A stretch of DNA of 64,000 nucleotides from Blastococcus saxobsidens (GTDB lineage Bacteria; Actinomycetota; Actinomycetes; Mycobacteriales; Geodermatophilaceae): assembly GCF_010682065.1 (NCBI RefSeq), contig NZ_JAAGWG010000001.1, forward strand, positions 124,001-188,000, written 5' to 3'. Position numbers and translations under genes: made by a program. Within the stretch, counting starts at the first letter, position 1. Every line of letters begins with the position of its first letter. The notes under the pieces were generated by a model. The model saw only the letters and a list, made by a program, of their open reading frames with translations, did no database searches and was not told where the DNA came from. This document shows positions 37,179-46,576 of the stretch, one piece after another.

Positions 37179-38621
37179 TCAGCCCGCGCGGCGCAGGGCG
37201 GCGGAGGCGCGGCGGGCCACGAGCAGCGCCCCGATCACCACGCGCGCGGCCGGCCGCGCCAGCCGCCCGCGGGCGTCGCCGATCGCGGCGTTCCACTGCG
37301 GGTCCGCGTACGTGGGGTACGGGTGGATCGAGGACGTGAGGTCCGACGTCGTCAGGCCCTTCGTGACCGCCAGGGTGAGCTCGGCCAGCGCCTCGCCGGC
37401 CCGGGGACCGACCACCGTCGCACCGCGGACCCGGTGCCGGCCGTCGACGACGAGCCGGCTGAACCCGTCGGGGTTCTGCTCGGCGATCGCCCGGTCGGCC
37501 GAGCGCAGCCGGCGGGTCAGGACCGTGCGGTCGGGGCCTGCGGCCGAGGTGGGCTCACCGACGGAGGCCACCTCGGGCTGGGTGTAGGTCACGCGGGGGA
37601 CGGCGGACAGGTCGACCGTGCGCCGCAGCCCCAGGACGGCGTTGCCGGCGGCCAGGCTCCCGTGCACCCCGGCGAGGTGGGTGAGCTGCGGATGCCCCGT
37701 CACGTCCCCGGCGGCCCAGATGTGCGCGTTCGTGGTGCGCAGCGCCGCGTCGACGACCACGGCACCGCGCTCGTCGACGTCCACGCCGGCGACATCGAGG
37801 CCGAGCCCGGCGGTGCGCGGCGCCCGTCCGGTGGCGACCAGCAGGCGGTCGAAGTCCACGGTGGCACCGTCGTCGAGCACCAGGCGCCCGGCGTCGACCC
37901 GCGTCACCGATGCGCCGGTGCGCACCTGGACGCCGTCCCGGACCAGGGCGTCGGTGACCGCCGCCGAGGCATCGGGGTCCTCGCCGGCGAGCAGCCGGTC
38001 CGCGGCCTCCACGACGGTCACCCGCACGCCGAGCCGGGCCACCGCCTGGGCCAGCTCGCAGCCGCTGGTGCCGCCGCCGAGCACGGCCATGCGCTCGGGC
38101 AGGTCGGGCTGGTCCCAGAAGCTGTCGGTCGTCAGCGGCCCGGCGTCGGCCAGTCCCGCCAGTTCGGGGAGCGCGGGTGCCGATCCGGTGGCGACCAGGG
38201 CCTGGCGGAAGCGCACGGGCCGCCCGTCGATCTCCGCCGAGGCGGGGCCGGTGAACCGGACCGACCCCGACGTCACCCGCGCCCCCGACCGGCGGACGGC
38301 GTCCGGCGAGTCGACCGGCTCGATCGTGGTGATCGCCCGGCGGACGTGCGCCAGCACGGCGGGCACGTCGACGGTGACGCCGTCCGCGTGCACGCCGTAC
38401 CGCGCGGCAGCCCGGGCGTCGGCCGCCGCGTGCGCCGCGGCGAGGAGGGCCTTGGACGGCACGCAGCCGGTCCACAGGCAGTCCCCGCCGAACCGGGCGC
38501 GTTCCACCAGCAGGACGCGGGCGCCGAGCGCCGCGGCGGTCTGCGCCCCGATCAAGCCGGCGGTGCCGGCCCCCACCACCAGCAGGTCCCAGCGGCGGCG
38601 GCCGATCGCGTCGTCAGGCAT
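37179..38621 (-). CDS. FAD-dependent pyridine nucleotide-disulfide oxidoreductase
   Basis: A 480-residue flavoprotein of the mercuric reductase/dihydrolipoamide dehydrogenase group. DLLVVGAGTAGLIGAQTAAA binds FAD, and GGDCLWTGCVPSKALL holds the redox-active Cys pair (Cx4C). MAVLGGGTSGCELAQAVARL binds NAD(P)H, and IWAAGDVTG is the second FAD motif. The dimerisation domain ends in SSIHPYPTYAD, where the HPxxxE/D region carries the catalytic His. It is not a clear Lpd or MerA: no heavy-metal domain is present, so the substrate is unknown. ATG 38621 has AGGA upstream. Confidence 0.9.
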   Translation of the reverse strand: MPDDAIGRRRWDLLVVGAGTAGLIGAQTAAALGARVLLVERARFGGDCLWTGCVPSKALLAAAHAAADARAAARYGVHADGVTVDVPAVLAHVRRAITTIEPVDSPDAVRRSGARVTSGSVRFTGPASAEIDGRPVRFRQALVATGSAPALPELAGLADAGPLTTDSFWDQPDLPERMAVLGGGTSGCELAQAVARLGVRVTVVEAADRLLAGEDPDASAAVTDALVRDGVQVRTGASVTRVDAGRLVLDDGATVDFDRLLVATGRAPRTAGLGLDVAGVDVDERGAVVVDAALRTTNAHIWAAGDVTGHPQLTHLAGVHGSLAAGNAVLGLRRTVDLSAVPRVTYTQPEVASVGEPTSAAGPDRTVLTRRLRSADRAIAEQNPDGFSRLVVDGRHRVRGATVVGPRAGEALAELTLAVTKGLTTSDLTSSIHPYPTYADPQWNAAIGDARGRLARPAARVVIGALLVARRASAALRRAG

Positions 38622-38695
38622 CTCCCGATCCTGGCCCCGGCGGAGCGGTCCCGCCGTCCCACCGGTCCGGCAGCACCAGGGGCGCGACCGGGGCG

Positions 38696-39976
38696 TCAGC
38701 CGACGCGGCGGAGGATGTCCGGGCTCAGCTGGTCGACGGCGGTGTGCCCGGTGAGACCGAGGGTGAGGTCGAACTCGCCCACGACGTCCTCGATCACCTG
38801 GCGCACCCCCTGCTCGCCGGCCAGCGCCAGACCCCAGGCGAACGGGCGGCCGAGCAGCACCGCCGTCGCGCCGAGTGCCACCGCGGTGAACACGTCCGCG
38901 CCGCTGCGGATGCCGCTGTCGAACAGCACCGGAGCGCGGCCGGCGACGGCGCCGAGCACCTCCGGCAGCGCGTCCAGCGCGGCGATCGAGCGGTCCACCT
39001 GGCGGCCGCCGTGGGTGCTGACGACGATGCCGTCCATGCCCTCCTCGAGCGCGCGGCGGGCGTCGTCGGGGTGCAGCACGCCCTTGACCAGGATCGGCAG
39101 CTTCGTCCGCGACCGCAGCCAGGCCAGGTCGTCCCAGCTGATCGACGGGCGCGAGTAGATCGACAGGAAGGTCTCGACGGCGGCCCGCGGCAGCGGTGAG
39201 CGCAGGTTGTCCCGGAAGTTGCCGGGCCAGGCCTTCGCCATCGTGACGAGGGCCTTCACCGCGGCGGGGGTGGGGCGCGGCTGGGCCTGCTTCGGGCCGG
39301 GGGCGGCGGCGCGCTCCTCGACGAGCCGGCGGAACACCGGGTCGGAGGTGTACTGCGCGATCCCCTTGCCGAGAGCGAACGGCAGGTGGCCCAGGTCCAG
39401 GTCGCGCGGGCGCCAGCCGAGCATCGTGGTGTCGAGGGTGACCACCAGGGCGTCGCAGCCGGCGGCCTCCGCGCGGCCGATCAGGCTCTCGACCAGCTCG
39501 TCGGAGGTCGACCAGTACAGCTGGAACCACCGCGGCGAGTCGCCCATCGCGGTCGCGCAGTCCTCCATGGACGCCGAGCCCTGGTTGGAGAACACCATCG
39601 GGACGCCGGTGGCCGCGGCCGCCCGGGCGACGGCGAGGTCTGCCTCCGGGTGGACCAGTTCCAGGGCGCCCACCGGCCCGAGCAGCAGGGGTGCGGGCAG
39701 CCGGCGGCCGAAGAGCTCCACCGAGGTGTCCCGGGCGCTGGCGTCACGCAGGACGCGGGGGACCACTGCCCACTTGTCGAACGCCGCCCGGTTGGCGCGC
39801 TGCGTGACCTCGTCGCCGGCGCCTCCGGCCACGTAGGCGTAGGCGCGGGCGTCCAGGACCCGCTTCGCGCGCTCCTGCAGCCGGCGGATGCCGACCGGGA
39901 CCGAGGGGGAGTGGCCGAACACCCCCGCCCGGTAGACCTCGTTCTGCCGACGCCGTCCCGCACCCGCTTCGTCCAC
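38696..39976 (-). CDS. FMN-dependent alpha-hydroxy-acid dehydrogenase (lactate-oxidising family)
   Basis: A 426-residue TIM-barrel flavoenzyme that oxidises L-2-hydroxy acids such as lactate, glycolate or mandelate. Family features are AYAYVAGGAGDEVTQRANRA at the N-terminus, PLLLGPVGALELVHPEADLA, PILVKGVLHPDDARRALEEG (FMN-binding Lys) and STHGGRQVDRS with the catalytic His and Arg. DSGIRSGADVFTAVALGATA and LLGRPFAWGLALAGEQGV bind the FMN phosphate. The family also includes lactate 2-monooxygenase, which this protein may resemble most. The start is GTG 39976. It is upstream of the reductase on the same strand; a redox link is possible. Confidence 0.92.
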   Translation of the reverse strand: MDEAGAGRRRQNEVYRAGVFGHSPSVPVGIRRLQERAKRVLDARAYAYVAGGAGDEVTQRANRAAFDKWAVVPRVLRDASARDTSVELFGRRLPAPLLLGPVGALELVHPEADLAVARAAAATGVPMVFSNQGSASMEDCATAMGDSPRWFQLYWSTSDELVESLIGRAEAAGCDALVVTLDTTMLGWRPRDLDLGHLPFALGKGIAQYTSDPVFRRLVEERAAAPGPKQAQPRPTPAAVKALVTMAKAWPGNFRDNLRSPLPRAAVETFLSIYSRPSISWDDLAWLRSRTKLPILVKGVLHPDDARRALEEGMDGIVVSTHGGRQVDRSIAALDALPEVLGAVAGRAPVLFDSGIRSGADVFTAVALGATAVLLGRPFAWGLALAGEQGVRQVIEDVVGEFDLTLGLTGHTAVDQLSPDILRRVG

Positions 39977-40163
39977 GCGGCCACCGTAGTGATCGCGATC
40001 TCACCGGGGGCACCGGGTGGCGCACTCGTGACGTCCGGATGAGTGGAATGCGGCCGGAGCGGGAACGAATCGGCGACACGCCGCACGACACGCACGACAC
40101 GCGCGTAACGGGCTAGCAACGAAGCGTCACATCCGTCATCATCTGAAACTCCAGTGCATCGGT

Positions 40164-41288
40164 TTGGGGGCAGCGCTGACGAGCAGGTTCGAGCGGAACG
40201 CCGCATCGACGTGGACCACGTCGGCGCGGCCGGCCCGCGGCGCGCTCTCCGCCGGTGTCGTGACCGGCCTCCTCGCCGTGCTGATGGCCGGCGCCCTGGC
40301 CACGGCCGGCCCGGCCGCCGCCATCGAGGACCCCACCCGCCCGGACTCCCAGGTCACCCACGGGCCGAGCTGCCGCCCCGGCGGCATCGTCGTGGAGGTC
40401 GTCGCCGGCACGGCGTCCTACACGGTGCGGCTGGCGACGTCCCGCACACCCGCGGGCGAGGACGAGGTGACCCTGGCCCCTGGTGCGTCCGCGGTCCTGC
40501 AGACCGGCGACGTCGCCCCCGGCGAGACGATCGACCCGCGCCTGGAGTTCGCCGCGCTCGACGGCTCGGGCACCACCTACGTCGACGAGCTCGAGGACTA
40601 CACCCTCACCCGGCCGACGACCGAGGACTGCGAGGCGGCGACCTCCCCGCCGACGGTGCCCGCGCCGCCGCCCCCCACGGCCACCGTGCAGCCCGGCAGC
40701 CCGAGCCCCTCGCAGACCAGCCCCAAGCCCTCCACCACGTCGCGGCCCAGCGGCACCACCACGACGACCGCCGGCACCCCGACCACGGGCACCACGACGT
40801 CGCGGACGACGTACGGGCCCACCACCGGCACGCCGTCGCGCACGTCGGCCACGGTCGTGCCCTCCGTCGACGGGCCGGCCCGCGGGGACGGCCAGGAGGT
40901 CCTCGCCGGGGGCACGGTCTCCCTCCGGGGTGCGGGGTTCCTCCCGGGCGAGAAGGTCAACGTCCTGCTGCACGGCACCGACACGGTGCTGGCCACCGCC
41001 ACCGCCGGGACCGACGGTCAGGTGCACGTGGACGTGCTGATCCCCACCGGGGCGACGGCCGGCCCGGCCACCCTGGACCTCGTCGGGGTGGACTCCGCGC
41101 AGTCCACCGGGGTGCGGCTGCAGGTCGCCGCCGCCGAGCACGCGGTCGACCTGGCGCCGAGGGGAGCGGTGTCGCTGGCCTCGCTCATCGCGGCGGCGAC
41201 GGCGCTGGTCCTGACCGCGGCCGCGCTCGTCTCGGTCGCCGGGACGCGGCACGCCGAGCGACGTGAGCGCTCCACCGCCTCTTCCTGA
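40164..41288 (+). CDS. Secreted Thr/Pro-rich protein with C-terminal membrane helix
   Basis: About 374 residues. A signal-like helix (about residues 30-50) ends in PAAA-I. A beta-rich segment with one Cys pair follows (SCRPGG and EDCEAA, about 68-155), then a Thr/Pro/Ser-rich linker (about 155-235). An Ig- or IPT-like domain (GGTVSLRGAGFLPGEKVNVL) leads to a C-terminal helix and a basic tail. This is a surface protein anchored by its last helix; no LPxTG motif is seen. The start is uncertain: TTG 40164 is the longest, and GTG 40257 would leave a minimal signal. The 3' end may overlap the MarR gene. Confidence 0.75.
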   Translation: MGAALTSRFERNAASTWTTSARPARGALSAGVVTGLLAVLMAGALATAGPAAAIEDPTRPDSQVTHGPSCRPGGIVVEVVAGTASYTVRLATSRTPAGEDEVTLAPGASAVLQTGDVAPGETIDPRLEFAALDGSGTTYVDELEDYTLTRPTTEDCEAATSPPTVPAPPPPTATVQPGSPSPSQTSPKPSTTSRPSGTTTTTAGTPTTGTTTSRTTYGPTTGTPSRTSATVVPSVDGPARGDGQEVLAGGTVSLRGAGFLPGEKVNVLLHGTDTVLATATAGTDGQVHVDVLIPTGATAGPATLDLVGVDSAQSTGVRLQVAAAEHAVDLAPRGAVSLASLIAAATALVLTAAALVSVAGTRHAERRERSTASS

Positions 41289-41328
41289 CGGCGGTTTCGC
41301 CGTCCCCCGATCAGGGGACCCAGGGGCC

Positions 41329-41829
41329 GTGCAACGGTCCGAGGACGCGCTCGCGCGTGGAGTCCCGCGGGACGCCACCACTCTTCCCGGAGTCGCTCCC
41401 CGCCCCGCCGAGACGTGGCTGCGCATCGTGCAGGTGCACGACCGCATCACCCGGCGGGTCGACTCGGCGCTCCACCGCCACCACGACCTCTCGCTGACCG
41501 GGTTCGAGGCGCTGCGGCGCATCGCCGAGTCGCCGGACGGGCGCGCCTCGATGGGAGACGTCGCCGACGCCGTCGGGCTCTCCCGACCGGGGGTGACCAG
41601 CACCATCAGCCGGCTGGTCGAGCAAGGCCTGGTCGTCCGCGAGCGAGGGGGCGCCGACCGGCGGCTGCTGCACGCCCGCCTCACCGAGGCCGGGCGGAAC
41701 CGCGTCGAGGCCGCCGCCGGCACGCACGACGAGATGGTCGCCTCCCTGCTGGGTCTGCTCGGCGACGACGCCGCGCTGGTCACCGATGCGCTGGCGCGGG
41801 TCTCCGCGGCCACCCGCGACCGTCGCTGA
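41329..41829 (+). CDS. MarR-family transcriptional regulator
   Basis: A 166-residue winged-helix repressor. ETWLRIVQVHDRITRRVDSA begins the dimerisation helices, MGDVADAVGLSRPGVTSTIS is the recognition HTH, RLVEQGLVVRERGGADRRLL is the wing, and helices to the end complete the fold. Family members respond to small aromatic ligands. GTG 41329 follows AGGGG; GTG 41263, inside the previous gene, would add 22 residues. The gene directly precedes the heptose operon, so it might regulate it; that is inference. Confidence 0.85.
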   Translation: MQRSEDALARGVPRDATTLPGVAPRPAETWLRIVQVHDRITRRVDSALHRHHDLSLTGFEALRRIAESPDGRASMGDVADAVGLSRPGVTSTISRLVEQGLVVRERGGADRRLLHARLTEAGRNRVEAAAGTHDEMVASLLGLLGDDAALVTDALARVSAATRDRR

Positions 41830-41899
41830 CCGCTCGCGGAGCGCCCAGACGCTTCAAGCCCGTAGTTTTCGCCGTCCGGAGAACGGGCAGGACGCGATC

Positions 41900-43390
41900 A
41901 TGCTCGCGCAGGTGACCGTGGTCGTGCCGACGATCGGGCGTGCCTCGCTCGACGTCCTGCTCGACGCGCTCGCCGCTGCTCCCGGGCCGCGCCCGGCCGA
42001 GCTGATCCTGGTCGACGACCGGCCCACCGGCGAGCCGCTGCAGCCGGACCGTCCCGGGCTCCCGCCGGTCCGCGTCGTGCGCACCGGCGGCGGCGGGCCG
42101 GCCCGCGCCCGCAACCTGGGCTGGCGCAGTGCCCGCACCGAGTGGATCGCCTTCCTCGACGACGACGTCGTGACCGACCGCGACTGGTACTCCCGGCTGG
42201 AGAGCGACCTGGCCGACCTGCCGGCCGACGTCGCCGGCAGCCAGGGCCGGGTGCGGGTCCCGCTGCCCGGGCACCGTCGCCCCACCGACTGGGAGCGCGG
42301 CACCGCCGGGCTGGCCACCTCCAGCTGGATCACCGCCGACCTCGCCTACCGCCGCGCCGCCCTGGCCGCCGTCGGGGGCTTCGACGAACGCTTCCCGCGC
42401 GCCTTCCGCGAGGACTCCGACCTCGCCCTGCGCGTTCTGGACACCGGCTCCCGGCTGGTCCGCGGCGAGCGGTGGATCACCCACCCGGTCCGGCCCACCG
42501 ACCGCTGGGTCAGCGTGCGCGTGCAGGCCGGCAACGCCGACGACGTCCTGATGCGCCGGCTGCACGGCCGCGACTGGCGGGACCGGGCCGACGCCGCGCT
42601 CGGCCGCCGTCCGCAGCACATGGCGGTCACGGCCGCGGCGCTCGCCACGGTCGGTCTCGCCGCGGCCCGCCGGCCCCGCGCCGCGCTGGCCGCCGCGGCC
42701 GCCTGGGCCGCCGGCACCGGGGAGTTCGCCTGGCGGCGGATCGCCCCCGGCCCGAGGACGAGGGCCGAAATCGCCACTATGGCCCTGACGAGCGCCGCGA
42801 TCCCGCCGCTGGCCACCTGGCACTGGCTGCGCGGCGTCGTGCAGCACGTCGGCGTCCGTCGCTGGCGGGGCCTGCCCGACCTGGTGCTCTTCGACCGCGA
42901 CGGCACCCTGGTGCACGACTACCCCTACAACGGCGATCCGGAGTGGGTCCGCCCGGTGGACGGCGCCCGCGAGGCGCTGGACGCGCTGCGCGCCCGCGGC
43001 GTGAAGGTCGGCGTGGTCAGCAACCAGTCCGGCGTGGCCCGCGGGCTCATCACTCCCGACCAGGTGGACGCCTGCATGAAGCGGCTGGACGAGCTGATCG
43101 GCCCGTTCGACACCGTCCAGTACTGCCCGCACGGCCCCGACGACGGCTGCGACTGCCGCAAGCCAGCTCCCGGGATGGTCACCGCCGCCTGCGCCGAACT
43201 GGGCGTCGACCCCGCCCGATGCGTGGTGATCGGTGACATCGGTGCCGACGTCGAGGCGGCCGCCGCGGCCGGGTCGGCCGGGATCATGGTGCCCACCCCC
43301 GTCACCCGCCGCGAGGAGGTCGAGGCCGCGCCGCAGCGCGCGGAGACGCTGACGGAGGCGGTCGGGCGCGTCCTGGGCGGGCACTGGTGA
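41900..43390 (+). CDS. Glycosyltransferase family 2 fused to GmhB heptose-bisphosphate phosphatase
   Basis: A 496-residue fusion. Residues 1-230 are a GT2 domain: VTVVVPTIGRASLDVLLDAL, LVDDRP, FLDDDVVTDRDW and FREDSDLALRVL. A hydrophobic stretch lies at about 232-295. Residues 327-496 are GmhB: FDRDGTLVHDYPY (Asp nucleophile), SNQSGVARG, the zinc loop CPHGPDDGCDCRKPAPGM, and IGDIGADVEAAAAAG. GmhB dephosphorylates D-glycero-beta-D-manno-heptose 1,7-bisphosphate to the 1-phosphate. ATG 41900 has CAGGA 8 bases upstream. It is the first of seven genes joined by 4-nt overlaps. Confidence 0.93.
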   Translation: MLAQVTVVVPTIGRASLDVLLDALAAAPGPRPAELILVDDRPTGEPLQPDRPGLPPVRVVRTGGGGPARARNLGWRSARTEWIAFLDDDVVTDRDWYSRLESDLADLPADVAGSQGRVRVPLPGHRRPTDWERGTAGLATSSWITADLAYRRAALAAVGGFDERFPRAFREDSDLALRVLDTGSRLVRGERWITHPVRPTDRWVSVRVQAGNADDVLMRRLHGRDWRDRADAALGRRPQHMAVTAAALATVGLAAARRPRAALAAAAAWAAGTGEFAWRRIAPGPRTRAEIATMALTSAAIPPLATWHWLRGVVQHVGVRRWRGLPDLVLFDRDGTLVHDYPYNGDPEWVRPVDGAREALDALRARGVKVGVVSNQSGVARGLITPDQVDACMKRLDELIGPFDTVQYCPHGPDDGCDCRKPAPGMVTAACAELGVDPARCVVIGDIGADVEAAAAAGSAGIMVPTPVTRREEVEAAPQRAETLTEAVGRVLGGHW

Positions 43391-44388
43391 GCCGCACCGT
43401 GCTCGTCGCGCGGCTGGACAACGCCGGCGACGTGCTCCTCCAGGGCCCGCTGGTCCGCGCCGTCGCCGCCGGGGCCGACCGCGTGGTCGTGCTCGCCGGG
43501 CCCGCCGGCGCCGCCGCGGCGGAGCTGCTGCCCGGCGTGGACGAGGTCTGGACCTGGGCCTGCCCCTGGATCCTCGGCGACCCGCCGCCCGTGGACCCCG
43601 CCGACCTGGCCGCGCTCACCGCGCGGATCCGGGACCTGGCGCCCGACGAGGCGCTGATCTCCACGTCCTTCCACCAGTCGCCCCTGCCCCTGGCCCTGGT
43701 GCTCCGCGCGGGCGGCGTGCCCCGCATCTCGGCGATCAGCGTCGACTACCCGGGCTCGCTGCTCGACGTCCGGCACCGGGTCGAGGACGACCTGCCCGAG
43801 CCCGAGCGCGCGCTCTCCCTCGCCCGCGCGGCGGGGTTCGAGCTGCCCGACGGCGACGACGGGCGGCTCGCCGTCCGCCGCCCGTTGCCGGCGGTGGCGC
43901 ACGAGCCGGGCTACGTCGTGCTGCACCCCGGCGCCTCGGTGTCGGCCCGGGCCTGGCCGGCGCAGCGCTGCGCCGAGGCCGTCGAGGCGCTGGCCGACGC
44001 CGGGTACCGCGTGCTGGTCACCGGCGGGCCGGGCGAACGGGAGCTCACCGCCGCCGTCGCCGGCACCCGGGGCACCGACCTGGGTGGGGAGACCACGCTG
44101 GCCGAGATGGCGGCGCTGCTGGACGGCGCGGCCGCGGTCGTCGTCGGCAACACCGGACCGGCGCACCTGGCGGCCGCCGTCGGCACCCCGGTCGTCTCGC
44201 TCTTCGCGCCCGTCGTCCCCGCGGCCCGGTGGGCGCCCTACGGCGTGCCCACCGTGCTCCTCGGCGACCAGTTCGCCGCCTGCCGCGACACCCGGGCCCG
44301 CGAGTGCCCGGTGCCCGGCCACCCCTGCCTGACCTCGGTGACGGCGCAGGACGTCGTCGCCGCCGTGGAGAAGCTGGTGAGCGCGTGA
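43387..44388 (+). CDS. Glycosyltransferase family 9 (heptosyltransferase-like)
   Basis: A 333-residue GT-B protein of the ADP-heptose transferase family. SRTVLVARLDNAGDVLLQGP is the typical start with the catalytic Asp (N-A-G-D), and YVVLHPGASVSARAWPAQRC is the donor domain entry. LVTGGPGERELT and VVVGNTGPAHLAAAVGTPVV follow, where family members bind ADP-heptose. The start GTG overlaps the GmhB-fusion stop (GTGA) and the stop overlaps the next start. It probably transfers heptose onto a glycan or other acceptor. Confidence 0.92.
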   Translation: MSRTVLVARLDNAGDVLLQGPLVRAVAAGADRVVVLAGPAGAAAAELLPGVDEVWTWACPWILGDPPPVDPADLAALTARIRDLAPDEALISTSFHQSPLPLALVLRAGGVPRISAISVDYPGSLLDVRHRVEDDLPEPERALSLARAAGFELPDGDDGRLAVRRPLPAVAHEPGYVVLHPGASVSARAWPAQRCAEAVEALADAGYRVLVTGGPGERELTAAVAGTRGTDLGGETTLAEMAALLDGAAAVVVGNTGPAHLAAAVGTPVVSLFAPVVPAARWAPYGVPTVLLGDQFAACRDTRARECPVPGHPCLTSVTAQDVVAAVEKLVSA

Positions 44389-45365
44389 AGGTCCTGGTCT
44401 GGCACGTGCACGGCTCCTGGACGACGTCCTTCGTCCAGGGCGACCACGAGTACCTGATCCCGGTCACCCCCGGCCGCGACGCCGACGGTCTCGGCCGCGC
44501 CCGCACCTGGGACTGGCCGGCGTCGGCCCGCGAGGTGACCCCCGAGCAGCTGCGCGACGAGCACGTCGACGTCGTGGTGCTGCAGCGCCGACGCGACCTG
44601 GACCTGGTGCGCGAATGGCTGGGCCGCGAGCCCGGCCGGGACCTGCCAGCGGTCTTCCTCGAGCACAACGCGCCGGGGCTGGAGCCGGGCGACGGGCCGG
44701 TGCCGCACACCCGGCACCCGATGGCCGACCAGTCCGGCATCCCGATCGCGCACGTCACCTCCTTCAACGAGCTGTTCTACGACAACGGCCGCGCGCCGAC
44801 GACGGTCATCGAGCACGGCATCGTCGACCCGGGGGAGCGCTACACCGGGGAGCTGGCGCGGGCCGCCGTCGTCACCAACGAGCCGGTGCGCCGGGGCCGG
44901 ACCGTGGGCGCGGACCTGCTGCCCGGGCTGGCCGCCGCCGCGCCGGTCGACGTCTTCGGCATGGGGCTGGCCGGGCTGCACGAGAAGTACGGCCTGGACC
45001 CCGAGCGGGTCGCGCTGCACGACGACCCGCCGCAGGCGGCCATGCACACCGAGCTGGCCCGCCGCCGGGTCTACGTGCACCCGGTCCGCTGGACCTCCCT
45101 GGGGCTGTCGCTGCTGGAGGCCATGCACCTCGGCATGCCGGTGGTCGGCCTGGCCACCACCGAGGCGGTGGAGGCGGTCCCGGCCGAGGCCGGCGTCCTC
45201 TCCACCAGGCCGGACCGGCTGTGGGAGGCCGTGCGGCACTTCGTGGACGACGAGGACGCCGCCCGGCTGGCCGGCAAGGCCGCCCGCGCCGCCGCGCTGG
45301 AGCGCTACGGCCTGGCCCGATTCCTGCAGGACTGGGATCGCCTGCTCGGAGAGGTGACGCGATGA
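44385..45365 (+). CDS. GT-B glycosyltransferase
   Basis: A 326-residue transferase. VKVLVWHVHGSWTTSFVQGD starts a GT-B fold, FLEHNAPGL follows, and the donor domain has GMGLAGLHEKYG and then WTSLGLSLLEAMHLGMPVVG, an EX7E-like element. It lacks much of the usual N-terminal domain detail, so the family (GT4 or near it) is only probable. It is coupled at both ends by GTGA and ATGA overlaps. Sugar unknown. Confidence 0.85.
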   Translation: MKVLVWHVHGSWTTSFVQGDHEYLIPVTPGRDADGLGRARTWDWPASAREVTPEQLRDEHVDVVVLQRRRDLDLVREWLGREPGRDLPAVFLEHNAPGLEPGDGPVPHTRHPMADQSGIPIAHVTSFNELFYDNGRAPTTVIEHGIVDPGERYTGELARAAVVTNEPVRRGRTVGADLLPGLAAAAPVDVFGMGLAGLHEKYGLDPERVALHDDPPQAAMHTELARRRVYVHPVRWTSLGLSLLEAMHLGMPVVGLATTEAVEAVPAEAGVLSTRPDRLWEAVRHFVDDEDAARLAGKAARAAALERYGLARFLQDWDRLLGEVTR

Positions 45366-46576
45366 GGATCGACCTGGTCAGCGAGCACGCCAGCCCGCTC
45401 GCCGCGATCGGCGGCGTCGACGCCGGCGGGCAGAACGTGCACGTCGCCGCACTGGCCGCCGGGCTCGCGCAGCGCGGGCACGAGGTCACCGTGCACACCC
45501 GCCGGGACGACGCCGCGCTGCCCGAGCGGGTCGTGGTGCAGGACGGCTACAACGTCGTCCACGTGACCGCCGGCCCGCCCGAGCCGCTGCCCAAGGACGA
45601 GCTCCTGCAGCACATGCCGGCGTTCGCGCGGGTGCTGCGGCACGGCTGGGCCGCGGCCCGGCCCGACGTCGTGCACGCCCACTTCTGGATGAGCGGTCTG
45701 GCCTCGGTCGAGGCCTCGGCCAGCCTGCTCTCCCCGGTGCCGGTGCTGCAGACCTTCCATGCGCTCGGCTCGGTCAAGCGGCGCCACCAGGGCGACGCCG
45801 ACACCTCGCCCGCCGAGCGCATCGACCTCGAGCGCGGGCTGTGCCGCGACGTCAGCCACGTCGTGGCCACCTGCTCCGACGAGGTGTTCGAGCTGCGCCG
45901 CCTCGGGCTGACCACCGACCGCGTCTCGATCGTGCCCTGCGGCGTGGACACCGCGGTGTTCACCCCGCGCGGCCCGGTCGCCCCGCGCGGGGACCGCAAG
46001 CGCCTGCTGGTGCTCGGCCGGCTGGTCGAGCGCAAGGGGCAGGACGACGCCGTCCGCGCCCTGCGGGCCGTGCCCGACGCCGAGCTCGTGGTCGTCGGCG
46101 GGCCTGCGCCCGACGCCGTCGACGCCGATCCCGAGGTGCGGCGGCTGCGCGGCATCGCCGCCGAGGCGGGGGTGGCCGACCGGCTGGTGTTCGCCGGCTC
46201 GGTGGCGCGCGCCGACGTCCCCGCCTGGGTGCGCTCGGCCGACGTCGTCCTCGCCGTGCCCTGGTACGAGCCGTTCGGCATCACCCCGCTGGAGGCCATG
46301 GCCTGCGGGCGGCCCGTCGTCGCCACGGCGGTCGGCGGGCTGCAGGACTCCGTCGCCGACGGCGTCACCGGCGACCTCGTCCCCCCGCGGGACCCCGCGC
46401 GCCTGGGTGAGGTGCTCGCCGCGCTGCTGGCCGACGACGAGCGCCGGGCCGCCTACGGCTCGGCCGGCGTGCGGCGGGTGCGTGCCCGCTACCGCTGGGA
46501 CCGCGTCGTGGCCGACACCGAAACCGTCTACCGGCAGGTCCTCGCCCGCCGCCGTCCCGTGGAGGTCGCCCGATGA
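45362..46576 (+). CDS. Glycosyltransferase family 4
   Basis: A 404-residue GT4 enzyme. IDLVSEHASPLAAIGGVDAG and GQNVHVAALAAGLAQRGHEV form the sucrose-synthase-like GGxxxxV start, and DVVHAHFWMSGLAS follows. KRLLVLGRLVERKGQDDAVR opens the donor domain, and PWYEPFGITPLEAMACGRPV is the EX7E motif. It resembles actinobacterial GT4 proteins near heptose or mannose loci; the donor is uncertain. The start overlaps the previous stop (ATGA) and its stop overlaps gmhA. Confidence 0.92.
   Translation: MRIDLVSEHASPLAAIGGVDAGGQNVHVAALAAGLAQRGHEVTVHTRRDDAALPERVVVQDGYNVVHVTAGPPEPLPKDELLQHMPAFARVLRHGWAAARPDVVHAHFWMSGLASVEASASLLSPVPVLQTFHALGSVKRRHQGDADTSPAERIDLERGLCRDVSHVVATCSDEVFELRRLGLTTDRVSIVPCGVDTAVFTPRGPVAPRGDRKRLLVLGRLVERKGQDDAVRALRAVPDAELVVVGGPAPDAVDADPEVRRLRGIAAEAGVADRLVFAGSVARADVPAWVRSADVVLAVPWYEPFGITPLEAMACGRPVVATAVGGLQDSVADGVTGDLVPPRDPARLGEVLAALLADDERRAAYGSAGVRRVRARYRWDRVVADTETVYRQVLARRRPVEVAR

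Noticed and set aside
37179-38621. Mercuric reductase (MerA)
   Set aside because: There is no N-terminal HMA domain and no C-terminal vicinal cysteine pair, and no mer genes are nearby; only the general disulfide-reductase family is supported.
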